Of a stretch of 64,000 nucleotides of DNA, positions 45,901 to 54,252 are shown one piece after another (the first letter of the stretch is position 1; each line of letters opens with the position of its first letter). The notes under the pieces were generated by a model that was not told where the DNA came from, did no database searches, and saw only the letters and a list, made by a program, of their open reading frames with translations. Location: positions 1 to 64,000 of the forward strand of contig JBBQHB010000012.1 in NCBI GenBank assembly GCA_038323575.1, in the 5' to 3' direction. A program made the translations under genes and the position numbers. This DNA is from CAINVV01 sp038323575. GTDB lineage: Bacteria; Bacteroidota; Bacteroidia; Bacteroidales; Prolixibacteraceae.

Positions 45901-47312
45901 GCTTACGGCCTGTTATGCTTACTGCCGGTGCAGCTGCTATGGGCTTTTTACCAATGGCAATTTCAACAGGTGCCGGAGCCGAGGTACAACGTCCACTGGC
46001 AACTGTTGTAATCGGAGGACTTGTTACCTCAACATTGCTGACCATGATAGCGCTGCCTCTGTTGTTCGAGATTTTTTACAATGTAAAAGGCATTAAATTC
46101 TTCCCCTACAGAGCTATCAGGAAAAATATCGGCATTTTATTGGTGCTGATATTTTTCCCTTTGTCTTCATTGCTTGCACAGGGAAAAAAATTGAATCTAA
46201 ACGAAATCATAGGACTTGCCATCTCAAACAATATGGAGATAAGTGCTTATTCATTAAGAGTTGAGGAAAGCAAGGTTTTAATCCCAACAGCCTACGCATT
46301 GGAAAAAACAGGTATAACCTATGGTATCGACCAGAATAATATTGCTGAAAATGGTTATCCCCTTAAGGTGTGGGGGGTGGAACAAGGTATTAGTTTTCCG
46401 GCATTGTACATTGCAAAACGAAACGCATTACGAAACGATGTTTTCAATGCTGAAATAATCTTAGAGATTCGCAAGCAGATGCTAAAAAAAGAGCTTTCAG
46501 TCTGCTATTATGAAATCCAAAAGCTGCGGAACAAACAAATGATTTTTTTGAGTATTGACAGCCTGTATAGTAAATTATTGGGTAATGCTGAAATAAAACA
46601 CAATAAAGGCGATTTCAGCCAACTAGACCTCTTGAACATAAAAGCCAAACAACAGCAGGCAAGGCTAAATTTAAACAGCAGTAAATATGGTATCGGGAAA
46701 TCTTTTCAAAAGCTTCAAACACTTATGAATACCGATGAAGCCTTCGATGTGCCAACCGAAATTGAGATTGTCAACCGCACAGATGACAATTTTGAATTGA
46801 ATCCTGTAGTTCAACTGTTGAAATTGCAAGACAAAAAAAGCGAAGCCATGTTGAAAATAGAAAGGAATAAATTGTATCCCGATATTTCACTAAGCTATTT
46901 TTCAGGTACAAATTACTACGACAATGCGAAGTATTACAATGGGTTCCAGGTTGGATTAGCCGTTCCGTTGTTTTTCGGAGGCAATAAAGCACAAATAAAA
47001 TCAGCAAAATTGGCGCTTACCGGACAACAATTGCTTACTCAAAATGAAGTCTTGTTTCTCAAAACAAAACTTGCAGGATACAAAAAAACCGAATTGAAGT
47101 ACCGGGAGCTTATTGATTATTACCACAATTCGGGCAAACTGCTGTACGATGAGATTTTGCGGGCTACTCTAAACAGTTTTCAGCGCGGAGAGATTGATCT
47201 CTTTAAATTCGTTTACAGCTATGAAAATGCAATGCAAATTAAATTGGATTACTTGGATAATGTATTTGAATACAATACAATATTGCTTGAACAAATATAT
47301 TTATCAAACTAA
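42972..47312 (+). CDS. cusA: CusA/CzcA heavy-metal RND pump fused to a TolC-like outer-membrane factor
   Basis: A 1446-residue fusion. Residues 1-1040 are an HME-type RND pump (VGAVPDITNNQVQVITTSG, the TM4 proton-relay segment ALDFGIIIDGAVIIVEY and C-half AGVGFIALFGIAVLNGIVLI). From about 1046 a signal-like segment, GILLVLIFFPLSSLLAQG, leads into a TolC-family OEP domain (about 1060-1446; KLNLNEIIGLAISNN start, two sets of long helices, ending EYNTILLEQIYLSN). RND pumps end in the cytoplasm, so the extra segment would bring the TolC part to the periplasm, or be cut. This fusion is recurrent in Bacteroidota. The adaptor gene follows 12 nt later. The operon is visibly more A/T-rich than its neighbours, suggesting transfer. 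Confidence 0.93.
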   Translation: MLDKILDFSIKNKLIVILFTITMAAFGLYSVYKIPVGAVPDITNNQVQVITTSGNLSTQEIEQFITAPVEMEMANLPGVAEIRSVSKFGLSVVTVVFNDDIGTYLPRQLIAEKIKSASANIPEGFGTPEMGPITTGLGEIYQYTLDIKPGYENKYTPMDLRTIQDWVVKRRLSGINGVVEINSWGGYLKQYEIAISPARLKAVNITLMDVFRAIESNNSISGGSYIEKTNQSYFIRGDGQVKSLSDIGNIVVSNNSGIPLLIKDIAEVGFGFANRFGAITANGKGETVLGQIMMLKNANSKEVINEVKKRVKEIQKNLPEGIYINPILERSELISKTSTTVAENLILGAIIVMLTVILLLGNLRSALVIASMIPLALLFTISVMYIFGIDANLMSLGALDFGIIIDGAVIIVEYIALRISVQKNEISSAHGVDQQTLMDRISFKGASKMMKSAIFGQIIILIVFIPILSLSGVEGKMFRPMALSFSFAVIGAMILGLTWLPVASSIFLKPEKKNKRNISDWIMDKAYQSYFPVIKWSCYHKKNVLGVAILSLIFTVFLFTRIGGEFVPTLDEGDFVIQPVLKTGTSLTKTVEMTTKMENILIAKFTEIDQIVSRIGAAEVPTDPMSMEEIDMIIKLKPRGQWVNAKSKDELAEKFKEALSVIPGIEYEFTQPIEMRFNELITGVRSDIAIKIFGEDLDYINQKAIEVKNLIVNIPGASDVILEKTAGLPQIRIVYNRKKVAYYGLEIQTLNNYLSTAFGGEVAGVVFEGEKRFDMAVRFQKQSRTDIEDIKQLYVPLNNGQQIPFEELAAIEYAEGPAKISRENTQRRVVVSVNTRNRDLQSVVKDIQAAVTKNITLKPGNYISYGGQFENLQNATNRLMLAVPVALLLIFIFLHFAFKSLKDAILIFTAIPLAIVGGVVLLWLRDMPFSVSAGVGFIALFGIAVLNGIVLIEHLKELQNSGMTNMRELILKGTKDRLRPVMLTAGAAAMGFLPMAISTGAGAEVQRPLATVVIGGLVTSTLLTMIALPLLFEIFYNVKGIKFFPYRAIRKNIGILLVLIFFPLSSLLAQGKKLNLNEIIGLAISNNMEISAYSLRVEESKVLIPTAYALEKTGITYGIDQNNIAENGYPLKVWGVEQGISFPALYIAKRNALRNDVFNAEIILEIRKQMLKKELSVCYYEIQKLRNKQMIFLSIDSLYSKLLGNAEIKHNKGDFSQLDLLNIKAKQQQARLNLNSSKYGIGKSFQKLQTLMNTDEAFDVPTEIEIVNRTDDNFELNPVVQLLKLQDKKSEAMLKIERNKLYPDISLSYFSGTNYYDNAKYYNGFQVGLAVPLFFGGNKAQIKSAKLALTGQQLLTQNEVLFLKTKLAGYKKTELKYRELIDYYHNSGKLLYDEILRATLNSFQRGEIDLFKFVYSYENAMQIKLDYLDNVFEYNTILLEQIYLSN

Positions 47313-47324
47313 ACAGCAAGAAAA

Positions 47325-48446
47325 ATGAAACCAAAATCAATATTTTTCATATTCATCGCAGCCGTTTCAATGCTGTCGTGCGGCAACAGTCAAAAACCCG
47401 AAAAGATGTTGAATGAAGAAGATCATTTGATTGTAATCTCCCATCGGCAATTTCAAACAGATAAAATGGCATTTGGCGAACTGCAAAAAATGCCCTTTAC
47501 CGAAATTGTTAAATGCAACGGAAATGTTGTTACGAAATCGGGTGGTATTGCAAAAATAAGTCCTGCGGTTTCCGGTTTGGTACAAAAAATACTATGCACG
47601 GCAGGTCAGCAGGTGTATATGGATCAGGTTCTTTTCGAACTGTCGGGAAACGAATTTATAGAACTTCAGAAAGACTTTGCCGGGGTCGCCAGCCAATTAA
47701 GGAAAATGAAATCTGAATACGAAAGAATAAATGCACTGTACAAAGAAAACATCGGCTCTGAAAAAGAATTGATAGCTGTCGAAAGTGAATACAAAAGTAT
47801 TCAGGCCATGTATAAGGCTTTAGAAATGAAACTTCAGTTGATTGGTTTAGATGCGTCAAAAATTGAAGATGCTGAATTCTACCGTTCATTTTCAATAAAA
47901 TCGCCGATTAATGGTTTTATATCCCAAATTAATGTATCCTTGGGGCAACATGCGGATCAGCAAACGATTATGGCTGAGATAATTGACGTGAAACAGCTTC
48001 AGTTAAAAGTGGCTGTATTTGAGAAAGATATAAACAGACTGATTCCGGGACAAAAATTAAAATTTAAATTGTCAGACAACAGCAATACGGCTTATGATGC
48101 CTCATTAATCGCAATCGGACGAACAGTGGATCCTGTATCAAAAACAGTTCAATGCTATGCCGGTATTGATGATTTGAACAGTGCGAACTTTGTAAACAAT
48201 GCTTATGCTGAAGTCGAAATAATTACTAAAACCGAGACGGAGAATTCAGTCCCGGAAGAATCTGTCATCAAATCGGATGGCGTAAATTATTTGTTGGCTT
48301 ATGTAAAGGATGACAACAATAACTATTATTTGAAAAATATTAGAATAGAAGTTGGTCGGTCAAACAATGGGTACATCGAAATTCTAAAGGACCATAATTT
48401 TTCCAAAATAGTAACCAAAGGAGTTTACAACATTAAGATTGAATAG
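47325..48446 (+). CDS. cusB: CusB/CzcB-type periplasmic adaptor (membrane fusion protein), lipoprotein
   Basis: A 373-residue adaptor. MKPKSIFFIFIAAVSMLSCG has a lipobox (LSC). The lipoyl-like half motifs VVTKSGGIAKISPAVSGLVQ and SFSIKSPINGFISQINVSLG flank an alpha-helical hairpin (EYERINALYKENIGSEKELI...), followed by beta-barrel and membrane-proximal parts (VAVFEKDINRLIPGQKLKFK). It bridges the RND pump to the outer-membrane channel. No Met-rich N-terminus of Cu(I)-type CusB is evident, so the metal is uncertain. It ends the operon; a short inverted repeat follows. Confidence 0.9.
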   Translation: MKPKSIFFIFIAAVSMLSCGNSQKPEKMLNEEDHLIVISHRQFQTDKMAFGELQKMPFTEIVKCNGNVVTKSGGIAKISPAVSGLVQKILCTAGQQVYMDQVLFELSGNEFIELQKDFAGVASQLRKMKSEYERINALYKENIGSEKELIAVESEYKSIQAMYKALEMKLQLIGLDASKIEDAEFYRSFSIKSPINGFISQINVSLGQHADQQTIMAEIIDVKQLQLKVAVFEKDINRLIPGQKLKFKLSDNSNTAYDASLIAIGRTVDPVSKTVQCYAGIDDLNSANFVNNAYAEVEIITKTETENSVPEESVIKSDGVNYLLAYVKDDNNNYYLKNIRIEVGRSNNGYIEILKDHNFSKIVTKGVYNIKIE

Positions 48447-48459
48447 TCCCTTCCTTTGG

Positions 48460-48484
48460 ATAGTTCCCCGGCCGGACTATTTTA
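48460..48484 (+). terminator. possible terminator of the metal-efflux operon
   Basis: ATAGT and ACTAT flank a self-complementary CCGGCCGG-like centre (48460-48480), and TTTTA follows. It starts 14 nt past the adaptor stop. The stem is short, so confidence is moderate. Confidence 0.5.
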
Positions 48485-48546
48485 GGCCTGGATAAAGCAT
48501 AAAAGGATCTATCCTCGTTTTTTATAATTAAATCGTAAGAATGTTC

Positions 48547-48577
48547 TTGGATGTGAATAAAAATGAGGGTAGATTTG
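48547..48577 (+). promoter_or_regulatory. candidate promoter of the FISUMP gene
   Basis: TAGATTTG (48570-48577) matches TAnnTTTG, with TTGG (48547-48550) as a -33-like box 19 nt before it, the usual Bacteroidota spacing. It lies inside the longest reading frame and about 30 nt before the GTG at 48607, which supports that GTG as the true start. Confidence 0.55.
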
Positions 48578-48606
48578 TATTATATTTTCATAAAAACAAT
48601 CAGATC

Positions 48607-49281
48607 GTGAAGACTTTAAAAATTCTTGTCTTAATCCTGCCGGGATTGCTTTTTATTTTTAGCTGCGGGAGCAACAAAACCGGCAAAACCGGTAAAGTAA
48701 ATGATATCGACGGGAACGTCTATTCAACGGTAGTCGTCGGGAGCCAGACCTGGATGGCCGAAAATCTTAAAACGACTAAATACAACGATGGGACTCAGAT
48801 TCCTGAGGTAACAGATGATTCAATCTGGAGCAAACTGAATACCGCAGCCATGTGCTGGTATAAAAACGATGCCCAGGCTGGCAAGGCTACCTATGGAGCC
48901 GAATACAACTGGTATACTGTCAGTACCGGGAAACTCTGTCCTGCCGGTTGGCATGTGCCGTCTGACAAGGAATGGAGACAATTGACCAATTACCTGGGCG
49001 GAGATAATGTTGCAGGCAATGAGATGAAAGCCATTTCCGGATGGAACAAAGGGGGAAATGGATCAAATACAAGCGGTTTCACTGGTATTCCTGCCGGATA
49101 CCGCAGTTACAAGGGTCCTTTCAATTCCCTTGGACTGAGTGGTTACTGGTGGAGTTCCTCCCTCAGCTCAGATAATGCCTGGTATACTGTCCTCTTCAGC
49201 AAGGATGCTACTGCTTTCAAATATTACGGTTACAAAGGAAGCGGCTACGCTGTCCGGTGCGTTATGGATGGGAAGAAGTAA
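48607..49281 (+). CDS. FISUMP-domain lipoprotein
   Basis: 224 residues from a GTG start. The signal VKTLKILVLILPGLLFIFSC supplies a lipobox (FSC). The rest is a Fibrobacter succinogenes major paralogous (FISUMP) domain: SQTWMAENLKTTKYNDGTQI, AMCWYKNDAQAG, GAEYNWYTVSTGKLCPAGWH with VPSDKEWRQL, and the terminal GSGYAVRCVMD. Such domains are surface-exposed and of unknown function. A longer ATG frame (48541) would place the candidate promoter in the coding region and bury the signal peptide. It overlaps the next gene by 14 nt. Confidence 0.88.
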   Translation: MKTLKILVLILPGLLFIFSCGSNKTGKTGKVNDIDGNVYSTVVVGSQTWMAENLKTTKYNDGTQIPEVTDDSIWSKLNTAAMCWYKNDAQAGKATYGAEYNWYTVSTGKLCPAGWHVPSDKEWRQLTNYLGGDNVAGNEMKAISGWNKGGNGSNTSGFTGIPAGYRSYKGPFNSLGLSGYWWSSSLSSDNAWYTVLFSKDATAFKYYGYKGSGYAVRCVMDGKK

Positions 49282-50806
49282 ACTCATTCCAACCAAGGAA
49301 TTGCACCTTTCCTTTTTGGCAGCAGTATCCTTTTTTTGCCTCTGCTTTATTGTCAGGGCACAAGGACAGGAAAACCAGCAGTGGGGACAAAGGTTTAGCC
49401 GCAATATGGTTTCGGATGAAACCGGTTTGCCGGCATCATTTAATATTGAGACCGGGAAAAATGTAAAATGGGCTGTTTCTGTCGGAACCAACAACTATGC
49501 CACTCCAGTAATTGCAGGCGGCAAAGTTTTGATCGGGGCAAACAATGCCGACCAGCGCGATCCGCGCCATGAGGGTGACCGTGGCACTTTACTTTGCCTG
49601 AACGAATCGGACGGCAGTTTGTGCTGGCAGTTGGTTGTTCCACGGGTGGAAGGTGACAGGCACAACGACTGGCCCATGATCGGCATATGTTCTCCCCCGA
49701 CAGTTGAGGGCAACCGGGTGTATCTGCTTACCAACAGGTCGGAGGTGCTTTGCCTCGACCTCAACGGCCAGACAGACGGGAACGACGGACCGTTCCTTGG
49801 TGAGGGATGGTTCATGGCTCCATCGGGTAAATTTCCCTATAAAGTTACACTGAAAGATGCGGATATTATCTGGTCTTACGATCTGAAGCAAGAGTTAGGC
49901 ATTTGTCCGCACGATTCACCACACGCCTCCATATTGTTGGATGGCGACTTCCTCTATTTGAACACCTGCAGCGGCGTGGATTTCCGGCACCTCGAAACCA
50001 CTGCTTTAGAGGCGCCTGCCCTGATCGCCCTGGACAAGAAAACGGGCAGACTCGTTGCCCGTGACGATGAGCTTTTTGGTCCCCGGATTTTTCACTCCTC
50101 CTGGTCTTCTCCGGCAATGGGAGAGGTTGGAGGGAAAAAGCAGCTCTTTTTTGCAGGACCTGACGGCATTTTATATGCATTCGAAGTACTGTCCCAAACA
50201 GCATCGCGCGAGCAAATTCAATCATTCAAAAAAATTTGGCAGTTCGACTGTGATCCTCAGGCGCCCAAGAGTAATATTCATACTTACCTGAACAACAAGA
50301 ATGAAGGTCCGAGTAATTTTCTGGGTATGCCCGTTTTTTACAAAAATCGCATCTACGTTACCGTAGGCGGTGATATCTGGTGGGGAAAGCGCAAAGCATG
50401 GCTTAAATGCGTGGATGCAACAAAGAAAGGTGACATAACGGGTACCGGTGAAATCTGGAACTACCCGCTTGAACAACATGCCGCATCTACGCCTGCCATT
50501 TCGGACGGATTAATTTACGTGACAGATTGCGGTAAGAACCTGCACTGTCTGGATGTGGAATCCGGTAATTTTTATTGGAAGCAGAAACTCCGGATGGATT
50601 CATGGAGTTCCGCCCTTGTTGCCGACAAGAAAGTATATGTTGGTTCGCGCGCGGGTGATTTCTGGATTCTCGGAGCCGGCAAAAAATTGAGTGTACTGGA
50701 TTCCATCCTGATGGACAGTCCAATACACTCAACGCCGGTCGCTTCGAAAGGGGTGATTTATATTTCGACCATGAATAAGCTTTATGCAATAAAAGCAACC
50801 AATTAA
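49268..50806 (+). CDS. PQQ-type beta-propeller protein, exported
   Basis: A 512-residue exported beta-propeller protein with signal region LSFLAAVSFFCLCFIVRAQG. Repeats of PQQ/BamB type are visible: ATPVIAGGKVLIGANN, TVEGNRVYLLTNRSEVLCLD, ILLDGDFLYLNTCSG, KKQLFFAGPDGILYAFE, ISDGLIYVTDCGKNLHCLD, VADKKVYVGSRAGDFWIL. No quinoprotein catalytic residue set is evident, so the protein may be structural rather than a dehydrogenase. The ATG at 49268 overlaps the FISUMP stop by 14 nt, implying translational coupling. A hairpin follows the stop. Confidence 0.82.
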   Translation: MGRSKLIPTKELHLSFLAAVSFFCLCFIVRAQGQENQQWGQRFSRNMVSDETGLPASFNIETGKNVKWAVSVGTNNYATPVIAGGKVLIGANNADQRDPRHEGDRGTLLCLNESDGSLCWQLVVPRVEGDRHNDWPMIGICSPPTVEGNRVYLLTNRSEVLCLDLNGQTDGNDGPFLGEGWFMAPSGKFPYKVTLKDADIIWSYDLKQELGICPHDSPHASILLDGDFLYLNTCSGVDFRHLETTALEAPALIALDKKTGRLVARDDELFGPRIFHSSWSSPAMGEVGGKKQLFFAGPDGILYAFEVLSQTASREQIQSFKKIWQFDCDPQAPKSNIHTYLNNKNEGPSNFLGMPVFYKNRIYVTVGGDIWWGKRKAWLKCVDATKKGDITGTGEIWNYPLEQHAASTPAISDGLIYVTDCGKNLHCLDVESGNFYWKQKLRMDSWSSALVADKKVYVGSRAGDFWILGAGKKLSVLDSILMDSPIHSTPVASKGVIYISTMNKLYAIKATN

Positions 50807-50830
50807 TTTATAATTGATTGGTTGCTACTT
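50794..50830 (+). terminator. terminator overlapping the propeller gene stop
   Basis: AGCAACCAAT (50794-50803) pairs perfectly with ATTGGTTGCT (50817-50826), a 10-bp stem with a 13-nt A/T loop, followed by ACTTT. The left arm lies in the last codons of the gene. Confidence 0.75.
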
Positions 50831-50873
50831 TAATTTCCAGCCTTGTGACCGGAGTGTAATCCGACACTAACCA

Positions 50874-51938
50874 TTAAGCCCCAAGATCCCATCTTCTGAA
50901 ATAGAGACCCTGTCTTACAACGGGTATGGTCTTGAACTCAATCTCCTTCAGCTCTTGCTGGCTCAGCGGTGAAAAGCCGGAAGCTATTCCAACATTTTCC
51001 TCAATTTGTGCGATACTGTCCACCCCAATGATGGTCGTACTTACCGGCTGGCTCATGTTATAAGTTAATGCCTCTTTGATGGTGATTGTCCCCGGTTTTG
51101 TTGTTCTCAACCGCACATCCGGTTGTTCTGCTTCCGGAGGTGGAACCCATGTGGAGAGCAGCCGGCTCCGGGTAGTTACTTTCATCCCAATAATGGCCAT
51201 CCCCTGCTTTTGGGCTTCAGGCAGTAAGTAATTGATAAAACTCAGGTAATGCACGTCTGCAGCATTCAGCGCCATCAGAATGGAGTCGAAAGGATAACGC
51301 CGGATAGCTTCCAGCAACACCAACGGTTCAAAATGGCCGGTTATTCCCAGTTTTCTGACAACTCCTTCCGACCTTGCTTTTTCCAGGGCCTTGATGGCAC
51401 CGGTTGCTGAAAAAATCTGGTTAACCTGATCCATGGTCTGGACATTGTGCAGCTGCCAGGTGTCGAGATGATCTGTCTGTAAATTTTTGAGGCTTTCCTC
51501 CAGGAGCCGCATTGAACCGTCATAGGTGCGGTCGTGGGTTTTTGTGGAGAGCCATACTTCGCCCCGACGGGTTTTCATCACCCTGCCGATGTTCAGTTGG
51601 CTTACCCCGCCTCCGTAAGAGGCTGCGGTATCGATGTAATTGATTCCCAGATCGATTGCCCTGTTGATGATCTTTTCAGATTCCTCATCCCGCCCTTTGA
51701 TCTCCAGGGTTGCCTGTCCGCCGAGGCTTAAAATGCCAACCTTATGGCCGGTTTTACCAAGAGAGCGGGTTGGCATGGCTCCGTAGGTTCTGGCATTAAA
51801 GGGATTCTCTTTGCCGGCTTTCACGGCACCAGGATTTGGTTCGCCGGCAGCAGGAAAGGTATTCCCCACTGCAGCAGAGGCGGCTGCGGTCAGACCCGCA
51901 CCCAGGAAGGCACGTCGGCTGAAATTATTCTTTTCCAT
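50874..51938 (-). CDS. aldo/keto reductase, Tat-exported
   Basis: A 354-residue protein. Twin-arginine signal SRRAFLGAGLTAAASAAVG precedes an AKR barrel starting MPTRSLGKTGHKVGILSLGG. The catalytic tetrad positions are seen: Asp in GINYIDTAASYG, the Tyr of that segment, Lys in VWLSTKTHD and a His in TWQLHNVQ. NADPH-binding residues lie in the C-terminal half (STTIIGVDSIAQIEENVG). Tat export of an AKR is common in Bacteroidota and Planctomycetes; substrate unknown. Single gene. Confidence 0.88.
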   Translation of the reverse strand: MEKNNFSRRAFLGAGLTAAASAAVGNTFPAAGEPNPGAVKAGKENPFNARTYGAMPTRSLGKTGHKVGILSLGGQATLEIKGRDEESEKIINRAIDLGINYIDTAASYGGGVSQLNIGRVMKTRRGEVWLSTKTHDRTYDGSMRLLEESLKNLQTDHLDTWQLHNVQTMDQVNQIFSATGAIKALEKARSEGVVRKLGITGHFEPLVLLEAIRRYPFDSILMALNAADVHYLSFINYLLPEAQKQGMAIIGMKVTTRSRLLSTWVPPPEAEQPDVRLRTTKPGTITIKEALTYNMSQPVSTTIIGVDSIAQIEENVGIASGFSPLSQQELKEIEFKTIPVVRQGLYFRRWDLGA

Positions 51939-52219
51939 AATTTGGGTTTAAAATGAAACAATCATTAAATTGACTAGTAAGATATCAGTATTTATTGCCA
52001 TCTAAATTAATAAAATTTCTATATGTCCCGTAAGTTGGAATTATTTAACCGCAGCGCTCCCTTATTTCTGGTAATTTTATAGCTGCAGGATAAACTTCCT
52101 CCTGTTAGATAATACAATGTGTGAATGATGTAAACCTTTATTTCAATAGTGTAATCTTTTAATGGTTATTTGATTCATCTTTACATTATCAATGCAAAAA
52201 CTTAAAAACAGAGGCCGAT

Positions 52220-53122
52220 ATGCCACCCCAAAAAGTTGTTCAGCAATACTTCTCAAATGCAGGGATTATCCTTGCAGGTATCATAATATTCATTCTGATC
52301 ATATTCAGGCCTTTGCATACGAAGGGGCAGGATATATTTATGCCACCCATGAGACCGGTAAATGCCTTTAAACCAGGTGAAAATCTCAATTTTCAGATCA
52401 AATATGGCTTTATCGTCGGAGGAACAACCACTTTTTCTCTCACGGAAGAAACTTACAAAAATAAACCTGCTTACTACGTTGTCGCTATAGGTCAGACTAC
52501 GGGCCTGGCTAACACCCTTTACGGCGTCAAGGATACTTACGAAAGTTGGTTTGACCCGGAAACGATGCTTCCGTTTCAGCAAAAGCGTGACATCAAGGAA
52601 GGGCACTACAAACGCTACAACGAGGTGACCTACAACAGGAAAAACAATACCGTTAATTCAAGTTTGTCAGGTGTTCACCCTGTTCCGGCTAAGATTCTTG
52701 ATGTAGTTTCGACTTTTTATTACCTGAGGCGGGTAGATTTTTCGAAACTGCGCGAAGGCGATGTTGTACTCGTCAACATGTATTTTGGAGAAGAAATAAC
52801 TCCTTTCCGGATGAAATATGCCGGGAAAGAAACCATAAAAACCAAATTCGGAGAATTTAATTGTCTTAAAATTTGCCCGGTGGTTGAGGTTGGACGCATG
52901 TTTAAAAGCCAGGATGACATGACCATATGGTTGACCGACGACGAAAACTGTCTTCCCATGCTGGTGGAAATGGATATCAGGATTGTCGGTGTAGTGAATC
53001 TGAAACTGGTCGGTTTTGAGCAGATTGTAAATCCTTCACTTTTTAAGGAGCTGGCTAATTCAAGAAGAAAAGCAAAAGCCATTCAGTATGCGGGTACTGA
53101 AGTGCAGCCTACGGTACAATGA
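52220..53122 (+). CDS. DUF3108 family protein, exported
   Basis: 300 residues with an N-terminal membrane/signal segment (IILAGIIIFILIIFRPL) and a DUF3108 body: FKPGENLNFQIKYGFIVGGT, TTGLANTLYGVKDTYESWFD, FSKLREGDVVLVNMYFGEEI and MTIWLTDDENCLPMLVEMDI. The domain forms a beta-barrel-like fold; function unknown, sometimes linked to envelope assembly. It is a single gene in a 208-281 bp gene-free neighbourhood that holds no recognised element. Confidence 0.82.
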   Translation: MPPQKVVQQYFSNAGIILAGIIIFILIIFRPLHTKGQDIFMPPMRPVNAFKPGENLNFQIKYGFIVGGTTTFSLTEETYKNKPAYYVVAIGQTTGLANTLYGVKDTYESWFDPETMLPFQQKRDIKEGHYKRYNEVTYNRKNNTVNSSLSGVHPVPAKILDVVSTFYYLRRVDFSKLREGDVVLVNMYFGEEITPFRMKYAGKETIKTKFGEFNCLKICPVVEVGRMFKSQDDMTIWLTDDENCLPMLVEMDIRIVGVVNLKLVGFEQIVNPSLFKELANSRRKAKAIQYAGTEVQPTVQ

Positions 53123-53331
53123 AATTGGATTTGTTATCCCGGTAGGCCGACAAAATTAGTTTTCCCCGAAATTTTTCATTTAAGGATATCTTTTTGGAAT
53201 ACAGTCTTTTCCCGCCCGGGACTAGATAGGTTGGAATCCGAATGGCTTGCAGAATAAAACATTAAAAGAACAATGCCGTAAACAACCAGGAATATTGATC
53301 TTTTTAAATATCAGTCAGGCTAATTTAATCA

Positions 53332-54234
53332 ATGAGAAAGGTTGAACAAATTGCTTCCTTGTATTCCGGTCTTCAAAAAAATATTTGTGGCATTTTGGAA
53401 AAAACAGACGGGAAAGCATCCTTTGCAGAAAACAGGTGGGAAAAAGAAATCGGTTCGGGGGTGACCTGTGTCATTCAAAACGGGAATGTTATTGAGAAGG
53501 GTGGAGTGAATTATTCTTTTGTACAAGGCAACCTTACCCCTCAGATGAGGAAATTATTGGGTGTACAGGCAAAAACGTATTCAGCGACCGGTATATCTTC
53601 AATAATGCATCCTGTAAATCCTTATGTACCCATCATCCATCTGAATGTAAGGTATTTTGCGCTCGATAACGGAACCGGGTGGTTTGGCGGGGGGATCGAT
53701 CTTACGCCCCATTATGTTGATGTTTCTGAGTCCAAAGCTTTTCACCGGGAATTAAAATTGATATGTGACAAATACAGTGAATTATTCTATCCAAACTATA
53801 AAAAATGGGCCGATGATTATTTCTTTATCCCGCACCGCAATGAAACCAGGGGAATCGGTGGTATTTTCTTCGACAGGCTTGCACCCGATCCTACCATTGG
53901 TTTTGAAAGTTTACTCTCTTTTACTTTGGAATTAGGTAATGCTTACCCGTTAATATATAGTGAAATAGTAAAGAAAAAGTCAAAATTGGCCTTCACTGAA
54001 GCAGAAAAAAGATGGCAGCAAATCCGCCGCGGAAGGTATGTCGAATTCAATCTGATTTATGATCGGGGAACAAAATTCGGATTGGAGTCGGACGGAAATA
54101 CCGAATCAATACTTATTAGTTTACCGGCCAATGCCTCATGGGAATACAAGTACGAAACTGTGGCTGATTCTGCGGAATCCCTGACTTTACAGCTGCTTCA
54201 AAAAAAAATCGATTGGGTCAATTTCACAGTTTAA
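53332..54234 (+). CDS. hemF: oxygen-dependent coproporphyrinogen III oxidase
   Basis: A 300-residue HemF. It oxidatively decarboxylates coproporphyrinogen III to protoporphyrinogen IX using O2. Conserved blocks: IHLNVRYFALDNGTGWFGGG with IDLTPHYVD (active-site region), FIPHRNETRGIGGIFFD and RGRYVEFNLIYDRGTKFGLE. Residue order and length are normal. It needs no metal cofactor or FeS cluster, and its presence shows that the organism can meet oxygen. hemH follows 18 nt later on the same strand. Confidence 0.95.
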   Translation: MRKVEQIASLYSGLQKNICGILEKTDGKASFAENRWEKEIGSGVTCVIQNGNVIEKGGVNYSFVQGNLTPQMRKLLGVQAKTYSATGISSIMHPVNPYVPIIHLNVRYFALDNGTGWFGGGIDLTPHYVDVSESKAFHRELKLICDKYSELFYPNYKKWADDYFFIPHRNETRGIGGIFFDRLAPDPTIGFESLLSFTLELGNAYPLIYSEIVKKKSKLAFTEAEKRWQQIRRGRYVEFNLIYDRGTKFGLESDGNTESILISLPANASWEYKYETVADSAESLTLQLLQKKIDWVNFTV

Positions 54235-54252
54235 TCATTCGTAAAAAGATCT

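Noticed and set aside
45563..46045. A 160-codon minus-strand frame opposite cusA
   Set aside because: Antisense to the conserved RND C-half; no start context or motif.
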